Shown piece after piece: positions 26,901-38,104 of a stretch of DNA of 64,000 nucleotides. Source of the stretch: Ciona intestinalis (Eukaryota > Chordata > Ascidiacea > Phlebobranchia > Cionidae); assembly GCF_000224145.3 (NCBI RefSeq), contig NC_020178.2, positions 888,986 through 952,985 on the forward strand, given 5' to 3'. How positions within the stretch are numbered: the stretch's first letter is position 1; each line of letters starts with the position of its first letter. Below the pieces are notes generated by a model. It was given only the letters and a program-made list of their open reading frames with translations. It ran no database searches and was not told where the DNA came from. Both the position numbers and the translations under genes were made by a program.

Positions 26901-29900
26901 TGTAGCACTTGCACAAATATTTCTGCATTGCTGACAACATAAACAAATCTATTAGCGGGCACAGAGTGTATGAACAATTAAAACATATATACAACTGTAC
27001 AAAGCTGTTTTACACTCCACAGAGAGCTTGTGTGGACTTTGCTATTTCTTCAAAACCCCTCACACGTTTCATGCCTGAGGATAAACATAGTTTACAATAC
27101 CATGTATGGAAAGTAGTCGTGTCTCCGGTATTTGAATGGATAATCATGGCTCTTATTGTTCTTAACACAGTAGTGCTTATGCTAAAGGTAAGAGAACCAC
27201 ATCCAATGTATTATTACTTTTTTAAACACTTTATTAATTTTAAACTAATACTTTAAAATATTTAAACTATAATTTTTCTAATATTGTACTCAAAAACATA
27301 ATCATGACCCATTTTTTTTTGCAAATGTATCTAATATAAGTATAAAACTTATTTAAAATATATAGATACATTCATATTTGTTTTTTAGCTTAGGAATATT
27401 TAGGTATTATGTTTGTACCTTTTAACTGGGTTGTTTTAAACCTTATGTAAGATTTGTATATTAACACTTTCTTACCTCTAGCGTGAAATTTTCCACATTA
27501 TATTTCCATAGTATAACGACATGGGTGAAACCTATGAAGATGGTCTCCATGTTTTAAACATTATCTTCACAACTCTCTTCAGTCTAGAATGTTTTATTAA
27601 AATGTTCGCATATGGCCCCCTGGTAAAAACCATCAAGTGCCTGGATTTCTGTTGCATGTTTGTCAGTCGCTTGAATCTGTGCAACAGTACAACTGGTTAG
27701 GGCCCAAAATGACTGCTTATGATTACAATATCAATATCTGGGGCTTATTTGTATAAAAGACCTAACAGCAGCCATTGCAACAGTATAAAAACTTAGTTAC
27801 GAAATGACTGCATCGTATTTTAAACAGGTGGTGTCTTCAGAGGTTACTGGTTACTAAAAAAACTTTGTTTATAGTAACATACATGGCAACTTGTAAGCAG
27901 GCACTGTCTTTATGAAACAGAAAACTTGTGTTACAATGACTAGCATTGCCTAACAAGGATAAAATAGGATCAATAAGTTACATTCACACACCTATACATA
28001 AATACATACATATGCTTAATGGTGACCATTCCATTGCCCAACAGGCAAGAATAAATAAGTAAAATTCACAAACACTCACACATACACACACATACATATA
28101 TATATATACACCATACTTTTTACTGTTGTGTCATCCCATTCTGCTTTTATGTTGAACTTACCCCCTGCATGAAATGTTGCATGATATGTCTCATTCACAG
28201 GACTATTGGAGAATCAAACAATCACCTAATTATGAGAACATACTTCAGTATTGTAATATGGCATTTACTGCTATCTTCACCATTGAATGCATTATCAAGA
28301 TGGCAGCTTTCAAACCAATTGTATGTTTATTTTATAAAATATTTTGTAAATAACTTTAGAGGGAGTATGTATAGGCAGTTGGGATAGTGTTCAGTGCTAA
28401 AGCCAAAGCCCCTGGAAAAATACTACATTCTAAAAATAATTTTAAGGAGTTTTGTATAGATAGTTGAATATACGTTTAGTGCTGAAGGCTTCTAGTATGT
28501 ATCCCACTTTGGTAACTTCTTTCTTTTAATATAAAATAAAACATATTTTTGGCTGTTTTATTAACTTTTTTAAAATTTTACTATAGCAATTTGCCCTGGC
28601 GTTAGGTTTAAAAAAACAGTTTTTTTAACTCAACAGGGTAAACTGAGATCTTGTGACTGTGAAATTATTTCAATTTATATTATCTAGTTTATGGTATTAT
28701 TTACATGTGTGAGTACGTACAAATGCTTTAGAATGCTAAGTCTGTTGTTGTTGCATGGTTTTACATACCCTGTTCTATGTTATGTGTTGTAAATGTATTT
28801 ATACTTAGGACAATTCAAAGCTGACCAAGTTGGACAGTAGTTCATCTTAAAGTCTCAAAATGCTCCCTTTGATTTTACCTGAAAGTCGATTCAATTTGTT
28901 CAAAAGGAGTAGATGTTTAGTAATAGCTTCTAAAACAGTTCATCATATCTCTATTTCATGTGAATGACACATATGTCATACATGCCCCATTCATGGTACT
29001 TTATGTTTAATAATGTCCAACTTATAAATGATACACACCCCGCAATAAGAACTCATTTTCTATGGGTTATTGATGAATTATAGCTGGGAGGAAGGGTCTA
29101 GCTTTGTATTGACCTATTCTCTAGCATTGTATGTGGTAACTCATAAGCAGGCTCGAGGTGTATGAAACATAACACCCTCCTGCACGAAAAGTATAAAGTT
29201 ACATTCATTCATGTATCATTTCATGATGACATAACAATGCCCATTATTGCATCAGAATTACTTCCGTGACTCTTGGAACATATTTGATTTCATCACTGTT
29301 GTTGGAAGCATTGCTGATGTCACCATCACCCTCGTCGCTGTAAGTTTAAAATATTTCTATGTTTAATACCCAGTGTTCGGTAGTTTTTGAATCTTGTTAC
29401 TGCAACAGTAGATATTTTTTAAATGTTACTTTAATTTTTTTACTTTTTATTGATTTTCCACACTTTTTGTTAAATTTCTTTCGTTTTTAAGTTTAATTTA
29501 TAATCATTCCTCCTTAAAAAAATATCTTGGCACATCATTTCCCATATTTCTTTTAAAATATTCTATTATACAAATCTGCTTTCATTTTTTTTAACTGCTG
29601 AGTTTCACAAAGTTAATAGTTTAATTTTTTCACCCAAACCTAGATGATACAGAAACTGTATCTCCCACTTGACCAGCAGGTTACTGGCCTCTTGTAGTTG
29701 TCACTTAAACCTTACAACCTCTGTACTGCCCCATTTTCCATGGAAACAGTGGGGTGCAAGTTGTAATAGTGTGTCTATGTTACGTCGGCAACGTGGCCTT
29801 GCCGACGAGAAATAACGCTTTTTACCGTGGTTTTTATGGTGTGCTGGAAGAAAGTTTTCCCGATACGGAAAAACCTTGTTCCCAAAACGATTTTTTATAA

Positions 29901-32900
29901 AAAAAAGTTTCTTTGATAGCGGTATATTTGATACTATAGTTTAGCTTGGGTTAGAGGGCCAATTCTGGTCTGAATCCCAGGTTTCATGATATGGCTCCAA
30001 ATAAGACCTCACCCATATAGATTAAAATGTTGTTTAGCTAGGTTGTAATCACTTTGGAATTATTGTTATTCAAAATCAAGCGAATATCTTGTAAAACAAG
30101 AGTGCCGATAACATACTTATAAAAAAGTCATTTTCTATTTAAGAATTATTCATTTCGAGCAGCATTCTAGCCCTCAGGCAGAGGTAAACCTCGCAAACAT
30201 AATAACGCAGTCATTCATGTTCCTTGTCTTTAATTCATCTCTAACCTGTATAGAAAGTATACGGTGTTATTAACACTTGCACACACTTATACCCTACCCC
30301 CCAATCCCGAAATGGAAAATATTTCAGATATTAACATATACCCCTTGAATTGCCACTAATGGTGAAAAATATTTCATACTTTTTGGTGATATTAACCCGT
30401 ACCCCTTGAACGGCCGCTTATGTGGTAAAGGTAAAGGTTTGTTTTTGTATTCTGTCGTTTTCAAAATCTTTTACACCCTTACACGCGCACGTGGTGACTG
30501 TTTTTCCCCAAACATTTTACAAAGTACTTGACAAATAATATAATTTAGTAGACAAATTTGATTTCACTATTGATATTTGATAAAAAATATTTGAAGAATC
30601 AAATTTAATCTCTGCTAATGTATTTAAAGAGACATTATTTAGTGTTAAATAGTTTTATTTGGCAAGCACTTTGTAAAACCATGTTTCTTTCATGTAGGTG
30701 TCATCTCTGGCAAAACTTAAACTATGTGCAGATAGGAATGCACATATGTTAAGTATTGCTTAATCCAAAACGTTTGTCCCACACTTTTGCATTACAACAC
30801 ACCAAACACGGTATTCCACGTTTTTAATTAGTAAAAACACAATATTTAATATGAGAATTCAATATAACACAATCTATTCTTCAAAATCACCTTAAAAGTT
30901 TGTGGCACATAAATGAAAGTCGGTAACATGTCTATGCCACGGGAAATAATTTAATGAAATTTGCCAAGTGCCACAGTTTCATTGACTTTTACAACATATA
31001 GTAGGGTGGGAAAAGATGAGACATTTTTCATTCTATTTTCTCCTATTTGTAATAAACAAAGAGCATTCAAGGAATTATAAAACCGTATCCTTGGGCCTTC
31101 CATATACCGTTGTTCATTGTTTTAAACACGACCAGGATATTTGGATATTATGTGATAAAGGTGTCCCATCTTCCCTCACACCACTATACCAAACTTACAC
31201 ACACTTCCATTCTACTTTATACATTATACTGTCTGTGAGTGTGGTCTGTATATGAGGTCTCATGCATGGACCTCATCTATTTGAAGTTTAGTTGGATGGT
31301 GGTTCGGAAAATATAATAACTTTGCTTTCCTTCATTCAGTTTAAACTTATTTATTCTTAAACTGTGGTAACTTCTATATAAGATTGTTTTTAGGGTTTTC
31401 GTAGTATAGAAATATGTGCCAATTACAGTGTGTAAATGGGGCTAATATGCAAACTTCGGTATTACACCACGTGTATTGCGCTGTAGGACATCACTCATAG
31501 GACATGTAGGACTCGTAGACTAAAATATCCAAATAGTTTTAACACACCATACCTTTGGCTAAAGTAAAAGAGAAAATAAAATGCTAATATTTTTTATCCT
31601 TTTTTAATATGGAAAAAAAGATAGATAAATTATACCAATGGATAGTGATTGCAGAAAATTTATTTGGTTTTTACACTTGTGCTAGCTATGCTGTTGTATA
31701 CACATGCTATTGGAGTTATAGTTATACCTAATGCATAACATTCAAATGTAGTTTGCGCATGTTTGCTTGCTGAATGTGCATGATGATGTTATAGACTGGA
31801 ACATTGCATGAGTATTTATATAATAATGTTATGATATATAAGTATAATTTATATATCCATAACAGCGCTTAAATTTGAATAACTTGGTTGCTTGTTAGAT
31901 TACTAATTAATAAGAATGCATGATTTCAATTAATTATTCAACCTTTAATTAGCTGTCATGCTAGTATATGCTTGTAGAAATTTATTTTAAAACAATTAAT
32001 TTTCTTTTCTTTTTGCTCTGATTTTTCTTCTGGTGATTGCCTGGACACCTTCACTCTGATGAACTACACAGCATGATATGGTGGGTGACATCACAATACA
32101 TTCAGTGACATCACAATTAAATTTGTCATGATTTTACTTTTACACGGTAGTAGTTGATTAGGCATTGCATTGACCTGTAGATGCATGCAACTTTTAATTT
32201 TTGTATTAAAATTTTTAACTAATATATGACCTTTATTGCAGTCCGGGTTTATAAATCTGAGCTTCTTACGTTTGTTCCGAGCTGCGAGATTGATTAAACT
32301 GCTCAGGCAAGGTGAAACTATCAGGATACTGCTTTGGACATTTGTGCAATCTATAAAGGTGATGGAATCTGTTTTTGTGTATTATTAAGGTTTTCAGTTA
32401 TAACATGAGTGTCTTCTTATACCCCAGGCAGAATAAGTGTCCTATGAGTGTATTTATAAGGTGTATGCTAACTGTATTCACACACCGTATTAAACCATAC
32501 ACTCCAACAGGCTCTCCCATATATTTAGCATATATGTATCTTTATCCGCACAACACTCCTTATTGCAGACTGTAATATCATACCCCATTAAACTCCCCTT
32601 CTTCCCTCTCAACAGGCTCTCCCATATGTTTGTCTTCTGATTGCCATGCTCTTCTTCATTTACTCAATCATTGGAATGCAACTGTTTGGGAATATCCAAC
32701 TTGATCCTAACAGTGCTATCAACCATCATAATAACTTCACACATATATTTCAAGCTCTGATGCTTCTGTTCAGGTAAAGTAGTTTATAGTAAGTTGGGTT
32801 AAGATGGTCATATTTTCACTTCTTTCCCAATTGGTATAAAACTTCTTTTCCAATTGGTATAAAACAAGTAAGGCTCTATCTATGGCATATAAGCCAGCTT

Positions 32901-35900
32901 AAATCCTAGTTTTACTGCCGGGCCTTTTAAATTACAACTGGTTCGTATGTTGTGTATAGTAAAATATTCCAGAAAATCCCTATTCGTACTAACTTACATT
33001 TCTAATAACCAGTATTATTTCCACAGATGTGCGACAGGTGAAGCATGGCAAAGTGTTATGTTGGCTTGTGTATCCGCTAACTGTGACCCAAGAGCTGGAA
33101 TTGATAAGGAGAATGGATGTGGATCAGTGATCTCGTACATCTACTTTACAAGCTTCATATTCTTCTGTTCGTTCCTAGTGAGTTTTGATTGAATGAATGA
33201 ATGTAACTTATTTATCATGGTTGCAATTTCTTTTCACTCTATTTGTGCAACAGTATAAACTATGCAACTTTTGCAATTTGTCCAACTAGTTAATCTTCAA
33301 AGTAGCAATTTGTGCAAGTTTTTCATTTGTACAACCTTTATGTGAGTAAAGGAAAAAGTTACAACATGTTCTTTCTGTTTCATACAAGTATATTATTGGC
33401 CACATTAGTTGCTTGATAGCAATGAGTGCAACTGTATTTTAACAATGTCACCCCCGATTAAACTAAAAATTCAAAATGTGTTGCCATAGTAACATTACTA
33501 ATATACAACAATATATGCTGTAATATAATATACTTTCGTTCACAGATGTTGAACTTATTTGTCGCTGTTATTATGGACAACTTTGAATATTTAACCCGAG
33601 ATTCTTCAATACTTGGACCTCATCATCTCGACGAGTATATACGAGTATGGGCAGAATATGACCCGCAAGCATCTGGATATATTAAATACACTGATATGTT
33701 TACAATGCTAAGACATATGGAACCTCCTTTAGGGTTTGGGAAGAATTGTCCATACAGAGTTGCTTATCGGGTGAGTGTGTATATATAATGTGTGGATGCT
33801 GTGTATCTTATATGTATATAGTAGTTACGTATACCATTGTGTATGCAATGTACATGGTGTATAACTATATTTATACACTTTATGCTCCTGGTCGAGGTAA
33901 AACATAGTGTCTTTTTATATACCAAACACATGGTGTATTTATACACCTCATGCTTAGAGTTATAACATCGGTGTCTTCTTATACAAAAGTGCACCCATAT
34001 TTTTATCTTTATAACCCACCTAAAACAACAACCACCATACACAGAGGTTGATTCAAATGAACATGCCGATCAATGAAGAGAAGCAGGTCCACTTCACTAC
34101 CACCCTACTTGCTCTAATAAGAACATCACTCAAGATCAAGATGCTTCCTCAAGATGCAGCTGGTATTGATAAGACGTACAGGTATGAACTGTGGCTTAAA
34201 CTATATAACTATGTGGGTTCTTTTTATTTGATCACTTACTTGATATCTTACTTGGACAGGCTATTAGTCAAGTGCCTTACCCCAAAACATATATATATTT
34301 AAAAAAATAATTAAACCTACAGTTATAAACTGTTGCTTATACTATACAACTATGCAGTTTCTTGTAGTTTATTTTTAAGATGTTATTTTTCTTGATCAAT
34401 CTATTACTGAAGTGTTTTACCCAAAAACACATATTTATTCAATTTGGTAAAACATACAGGTAGCCTATGAACTGTGGCTTGAACTATACAACTGTGTGGT
34501 TTCTTGTAGTAGTTTATTTTTAGGATTTTATTTTACTTGGATAACACATTAGTGAACCATCTTAACTTAAAACACATAAACCAACAATGGTGGCATTTCT
34601 AACACTACTCTAGTTCACATTGTAGGGTAATAATAGTTGACTTATGTGTGCTTACACTACTGTATTCGAAGAGAAGTAAAACTTATGTTGTGGTTTAATT
34701 ACATAGAGACCAATGGCAACTGGATCAAGAACTACGCCAAGAGATACGTCTTGCATGGCCCAACTTGAATGAAAAGAAAATGAACTTACTACTGCCACCT
34801 GAAGGAGGTTTGTTAGAAGATAATAGCACATAGAAATATAATATTCCACTTTTAATAGAAAAATTTAAAAGTGTTTCGAGTTACATTTTATTTTCAACTG
34901 TAAAATTTGATGAGGCTACCTTTAGGGTAAAAATAATTAAACTTTTTTAGTTGTAAATAAATTTAAATTCTTTTTTTTAGAAACTCAATTCACTGTGGGC
35001 AAAGTTTACGGAGCCATGCTGGTGTACGAGCACTGGAGGGCATACAAGAGCCGCAGAGACGGGAAGAATCCAACTCTTGGTCAGAGACCCAATATATTCC
35101 CTCGCATGGCAGCCCCAGCAACAAGTAGTAATAATACTGACCCACAGCTGGACAACCCTCCCATTGGAGATCCACTCAGCTCACAAGCTCTTAGTATGGT
35201 CTCAATTGTGTCTGCAGCTTCTGCTAATGTGAGTACACATTTTTATTTGATATATTCTGTTCTATATTATTGATATTAGTGGCATGTCAAATATGATGTA
35301 GACCAAGTATATACATTTTTAATTCTCTACAAATACGAATAGTTGGCTTACACCTAAATGCCTAGTGTACTGCACTGTTGGGTCTGGATGAGAAATAGTA
35401 ACTTAAAAAGATTTTACAAAAGCTTGGAGATATTGCCCTCCCCCCAAAAGTCAGTATTACTCATTAAAAGGGTAATAACCTAATGGTTTAACTTATCAAC
35501 CTAAATTACCTACACGCTGGTGTCATATAGAACAGACCCTTAATCGAACAGACCCTTAATTAATCAGCATAACTTGATTACAGGCTGGGGTCCATCTACC
35601 AAAAGGGTGTAACTCTTTATCCCCATATGGGTCACGAGACACAACTCCCTACTCCAGCCCAACCACTGAGCGACGATCAAAGTTACAAGTCCCCCACCCA
35701 TACAAGGTAAAATATACCAAACTTTTTAAACTGTTTTAGTGTTTTGTATTATTTTATAAAATTTCTTACACTTGTTTAATTGATTTTGAAATTATTAAAT
35801 TTAAACAGTTATTTTTTTGGTTTAGAATTAAGTATTTTTACAACTATTTCTTTATATTATAACTGTTTGCAATTATTTAATTTTTTATAATTTTATTATT

Positions 35901-36188
35901 TCTGCTACGACCCAAAGCAGCTTGAACCGTTACGAAACAACGCTGCTACATCACAAGTTGAGCCTGTTTACGCACAATGTGTGGATCATGACATCACACC
36001 TACAATTGATGACGTCACAGTAGCATACCAAAGTGGTGGCTTCGAAACTAACGACTACATGCAATACACAACACCTGAAGATTGCATGGCAAACAACACA
36101 TACCGTACTACAACTCTAGCTGATGATGTCATGACCCGTGATGTCATATGTGATGATTTCACAGCCTCTTCACCATTCATAGCAATAA
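10098..36188 (+). CDS. Voltage-gated Ca2+ channel alpha-1 subunit, Cav2 class (3' end in gap)
   Basis: This is the pore-forming subunit of a high-voltage-activated presynaptic-type Ca2+ channel in the plasma membrane. About 1,920 residues are readable from MARF to the gap. The N-terminus matches vertebrate Cav2 ([25 protein letters not shown]). All four pore loops keep the selectivity glutamate: TMEGW, TGEDW, TGEGW and TGEAW, the EEEE ring of Cav1/Cav2 rather than EEDD of Cav3. The I-II linker carries a beta-subunit (AID) site, and the C-terminus has an EF-hand and an IQ-like segment. About 40 exons join in consistent phase. The Cav2 rather than Cav1 call rests on the N-terminus, AID and domain IV ([14 protein letters not shown]). 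The last exon is open when it enters the 1000-N gap, so the C-terminus is missing. Two exon pairs are alternative; details are in the module entries. Confidence 0.95.
10374..11654 (+). other. AT-AC U12-type intron between N-terminus and IS1
   Basis: The donor is ATATCCTTT at 10374-10382. A branch-site motif TTCCTTAAC lies at 11635-11643, and the intron ends in AC at 11653-11654, about 12 bases after the branch adenosine. This is the full signature of a minor-spliceosome AT-AC intron. Joining 10373 to 11655 restores EWPPFEY, the conserved Cav2 sequence, and no GT-AG choice does. Minor introns in voltage-gated cation channel genes are known in vertebrates. The intron also holds a MITE copy and an unexplained open frame on the other strand (10897-11166). 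Confidence 0.88.
10413..10590 (+). mobile_element. MITE copy inside the AT-AC intron
   Basis: It has a left end TTAGGGCGGGGAAAGATGGG and a right end TTCCCCCACCCTACT. It starts about 40 bases after the U12 donor. Confidence 0.75.
12085..12300 (+). repeat. SINE-like dispersed repeat
   Basis: Two consecutive copies of the SINE-like family in the intron after the IS2-IS3 exon, recognisable by TGTTCTGTTTCATA and GAGTTACCACGTATGT. Confidence 0.7.
15732..15850 (+). CDS. Alternative IS6 exon of Cav2 (exon B)
   Basis: This 119-base exon has a good acceptor (ccctag) and donor (gtaagt). It starts in phase 0 and ends in phase 2, exactly like the canonical IS6 exon at 14872-14975 (104 bases). Its product is homologous: [15 protein letters not shown] against [15 protein letters not shown], with five extra residues before the membrane segment. 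Either exon joins to GEFAKERE or AEFAKERE at 17215. Using both would shift the frame, so they should be mutually exclusive. The glycine directly before EFAKE becomes alanine in B. A decaying duplicate is possible, but the frame and both splice sites are intact. Confidence 0.75.
17215..18743 (+). CDS. Cav2 I-II linker exons with beta-subunit binding site
   Basis: Exons: 17215-17330, 18028-18081, 18238-18330 and 18653-18743. The first encodes the alpha-interaction domain, [18 protein letters not shown], against the consensus QQxExxLxGYxxWIxxxE. The L, GY, W and final E that dock the Cavbeta subunit are kept, the first E is D, and I after W is M. The next exon continues with the acidic [10 protein letters not shown] stretch typical of Cav2. 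The remaining two are basic and Ser-rich and lead to IIS1. In vertebrate Cav2 this linker also binds G-protein betagamma. Confidence 0.9.
19108..22442 (+). CDS. Cav2 domain II exons (IIS1-IIS6)
   Basis: Exons: 19108-19235 (IIS1), 19580-19692 (IIS2 and start of IIS3), 19950-20062 (IIS3-S4, [14 protein letters not shown]), 20284-20415 (S4-S5 linker and S5, [20 protein letters not shown]), 21398-21470, 21783-21903 (pore ILTGEDWN and start of S6) and 22268-22442 ([20 protein letters not shown] plus a Glu-rich start of the linker). All phases agree. The intron after 21903 begins GTATCCTTC, a U12-like donor. Confidence 0.93.
20105..20225 (+). repeat. SINE-like dispersed repeat
   Basis: One copy in the intron between IIS4 and IIS5. 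A minus-oriented copy lies at 21570-21660. Confidence 0.65.
22739..24023 (+). CDS. Cav2 II-III linker exons
   Basis: Exons: 22739-23069, 23189-23259, 23538-23704 and 23912-24023. With the end of the preceding exon they give a cytosolic linker of roughly 200-250 residues, about half the mammalian length. It is charged and Ser-rich, with an acidic cluster (DDDSDDD) and the conserved end [13 protein letters not shown] before IIIS1. I see no sequence like the vertebrate syntaxin-binding (synprint) site, which matches what is known of non-vertebrate Cav2. Inside 22739-23069, bases 22765-22834 look like a 70-base intron, yet the frame is open only if they are kept; kept, they add about 23 hydrophobic residues. 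That exon boundary is unresolved. Confidence 0.8.
24270..26730 (+). CDS. Cav2 domain III exons (IIIS1-IIIS6)
   Basis: Exons: 24270-24459 (IIIS1-S2), 24907-25013 (S2-S3), 25368-25470 (S4, [18 protein letters not shown]), 25688-25848 (S5, [19 protein letters not shown]), 26073-26216 (turret and pore, [10 protein letters not shown]) and 26529-26730 (S6, [20 protein letters not shown]). The phases run 0,2,0,2,2,0. The S4 segment keeps Arg or Lys at every third position. The IIIS6 exon ends at the III-IV linker. Confidence 0.94.
24500..24700 (-). repeat. Partial units of the 112-bp repeat
   Basis: It matches, in reverse orientation, the tandem unit at 51780-52445 (motif CACCTGTGAAA, then CAACCAATTCA). 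A plus-oriented partial is at 19780-19930. Confidence 0.6.
25925..26050 (+). repeat. Hairpin-rich repeat units
   Basis: Two degenerate units of the array described at 50230-50660, in the intron before the IIIS5-S6 pore exon. Others lie at 19310-19420, 33830-34010, 41150-41320, 42150-42290 and 48170-48370. Confidence 0.6.
27023..33770 (+). CDS. Cav2 domain IV exons (IVS1-IVS6 and EF-hand start)
   Basis: Exons: 27023-27187 (III-IV linker and IVS1), 27512-27622 or 28201-28320 (two versions of IVS2), 29256-29339 (IVS3, [18 protein letters not shown]), 32242-32358 (IVS4, [15 protein letters not shown]), 32616-32773 (S5), 33027-33177 (pore CATGEAWQS, then S6) and 33546-33770 (S6 end, [20 protein letters not shown], running through the EF-hand). 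The last is a single 225-base exon, whereas mammalian Cav2 genes use a mutually exclusive pair (37a/37b) for part of this region. The 2.9-kb intron between IVS3 and IVS4 is the largest inside the channel domains. Confidence 0.93.
28201..28320 (+). CDS. Alternative IVS2 exon of Cav2 (exon B)
   Basis: This 120-base exon runs from attcacag to a gtatgt donor and is phase 0 at both ends, like the IVS2 exon at 27512-27622 (111 bases). The two products are homologous: A has [20 protein letters not shown] and B has [20 protein letters not shown]. Both keep the aromatic, acidic and Lys positions of the S2 charge-transfer centre. A resembles vertebrate Cav2. The FTIE and AFKP motifs of B are closer to what I recall of Cav1 channels. 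Including both would keep the frame but duplicate a membrane segment and invert topology, so mutually exclusive use is expected. Confidence 0.8.
29340..32241. other. 2.9-kb intron between IVS3 and IVS4
   Basis: No full-size exon is visible. It contains a unit of the 98-bp family (29948-30030), a GC-poor plain stretch, and a MITE copy (30999-31188). Near its end, after a pyrimidine-rich tract, lies a possible 9-base microexon (32072-32080). Confidence 0.5.
30999..31188 (+). mobile_element. MITE copy in IVS3-IVS4 intron
   Basis: It has a left end TAGTAGGGTGGGAAAAGATG and a right end CATCTTCCCTCACACCACTA, with the shared interior. Confidence 0.75.
33546..36188 (+). CDS. Cav2 C-terminal exons: EF-hand, IQ-like region, tail into gap
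   Basis: Exons: 33546-33770, 34045-34181, 34707-34807, 34981-35228, 35584-35706 and 35921-36188 (open at the gap). The EF-hand region reads [17 protein letters not shown]. The calmodulin-binding segment is [20 protein letters not shown], aligned with the IQ-like region of vertebrate Cav2. What follows is Pro/Ser/Thr-rich and low in conservation. The last visible exon is acidic and rich in Asp and Thr. No stop codon is reached, and the extreme C-terminus, which in vertebrates holds scaffold-protein docking motifs, cannot be judged. Confidence 0.88.
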
Positions 36189-37188
36189 NNNNNNNNNNNN
36201 NNNNNNNNNNNNNNNNNNNNNNNNNNNNNNNNNNNNNNNNNNNNNNNNNNNNNNNNNNNNNNNNNNNNNNNNNNNNNNNNNNNNNNNNNNNNNNNNNNNN
36301 NNNNNNNNNNNNNNNNNNNNNNNNNNNNNNNNNNNNNNNNNNNNNNNNNNNNNNNNNNNNNNNNNNNNNNNNNNNNNNNNNNNNNNNNNNNNNNNNNNNN
36401 NNNNNNNNNNNNNNNNNNNNNNNNNNNNNNNNNNNNNNNNNNNNNNNNNNNNNNNNNNNNNNNNNNNNNNNNNNNNNNNNNNNNNNNNNNNNNNNNNNNN
36501 NNNNNNNNNNNNNNNNNNNNNNNNNNNNNNNNNNNNNNNNNNNNNNNNNNNNNNNNNNNNNNNNNNNNNNNNNNNNNNNNNNNNNNNNNNNNNNNNNNNN
36601 NNNNNNNNNNNNNNNNNNNNNNNNNNNNNNNNNNNNNNNNNNNNNNNNNNNNNNNNNNNNNNNNNNNNNNNNNNNNNNNNNNNNNNNNNNNNNNNNNNNN
36701 NNNNNNNNNNNNNNNNNNNNNNNNNNNNNNNNNNNNNNNNNNNNNNNNNNNNNNNNNNNNNNNNNNNNNNNNNNNNNNNNNNNNNNNNNNNNNNNNNNNN
36801 NNNNNNNNNNNNNNNNNNNNNNNNNNNNNNNNNNNNNNNNNNNNNNNNNNNNNNNNNNNNNNNNNNNNNNNNNNNNNNNNNNNNNNNNNNNNNNNNNNNN
36901 NNNNNNNNNNNNNNNNNNNNNNNNNNNNNNNNNNNNNNNNNNNNNNNNNNNNNNNNNNNNNNNNNNNNNNNNNNNNNNNNNNNNNNNNNNNNNNNNNNNN
37001 NNNNNNNNNNNNNNNNNNNNNNNNNNNNNNNNNNNNNNNNNNNNNNNNNNNNNNNNNNNNNNNNNNNNNNNNNNNNNNNNNNNNNNNNNNNNNNNNNNNN
37101 NNNNNNNNNNNNNNNNNNNNNNNNNNNNNNNNNNNNNNNNNNNNNNNNNNNNNNNNNNNNNNNNNNNNNNNNNNNNNNNNNNNNNNNN
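36189..37188. other. Assembly gap, 1000 N
   Basis: This is a run of exactly 1000 unknown bases, probably a placeholder length. It cuts the last visible Cav2 exon and hides the 3' end of that gene. Confidence 0.99.
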
Positions 37189-37232
37189 GGGTTAGTGGTT
37201 AGGGGTTAGGGGTTAGTGTTAGGGGTTAGGGG
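37189..37232 (+). repeat. Telomere-like G-rich repeat at gap edge
   Basis: About 44 bases of degenerate GGTTAG/TTAGGGG units lie directly at the right edge of the 1000-N gap. The animal telomere repeat is TTAGGG; here most units have four G and some are broken. It may be an internal telomere-like tract or a short minisatellite whose longer extent caused the gap. Confidence 0.7.
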
Positions 37233-38104
37233 TTTATATCTTATGTGTATAAACCGTGAAACTAACTGCTCCCCATAAAATAGAGAAACGAATTTGTCAT
37301 CGCCTCCTAGCGGAAAATTTTTTCCGTCTTCTCTGTATAGCTCCATGTTAATTAAAATACCCTGTATTTATTGTACAGCCAATTAAAATTCGATTTTATT
37401 ACCAACGATTTTATTAAATTCGATTGTAAATGACCTACAGTTAAAAAAATTAATAGTTACTTCATATGAGACTTTAAATTACTTATACAGTTCGAGGATC
37501 AGCTCAAAACACTATACATACCGTTTATACACTACAATTCCTATAGACAGGCGCACAAAGAACAGGATTTCTAATAAAAACGTATTAAAACACTCACCTT
37601 TAGATCACACTATGTATTCCAGTTTTTTTTTATTAGCGCTCTAATGACTAATTGCGAACATAGCAGTGCTAACTGAACACTCCTTCCACCAGCGAGACTA
37701 ACAACGAATGACAAAGCTACGACCTTCACGCTGCTCTCATCTTTCCTCCAGACTTCTCCTACTTCTCCCCGGGGAAAAACGAAGTTGGAGTAAAAAGAAA
37801 GAAACAAAATTTGCTCTACATGAGCGGCTTCTGACTTGAGACTACTAGAAGTCCCTAAAAGAGTCCAATCAGCTTTAAGGAGCCAAATATCGCTCCTTGC
37901 TAAGAAATAAGAACAAACAGTAATATACAAAACACGTCATTTCCGTATTTACATTTGGTCTAAACTAAGTAGTTCAATGGACCAATCAGCGTCGAACATC
38001 TTGTAAAAAAAACGAACCTTATAAAATTGGTGTTTGGGGATCGAAATATTATCGAAGTGACGTTTACCTCTTTCGAAACGAAAGTGATAAAAGTAACTTC
38101 TATA

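Noticed and set aside
36189..37195. Long frame of unknown residues
   Set aside because: It is produced by the run of N and is not evidence of coding sequence.
37610..37930. Long frames on both strands between the gap and XRCC6
   Set aside because: GC-richer sequence but no recognisable protein. A plus-strand reading after ccaccag could be a Cav2 terminal exon, yet the gap prevents any phase test.
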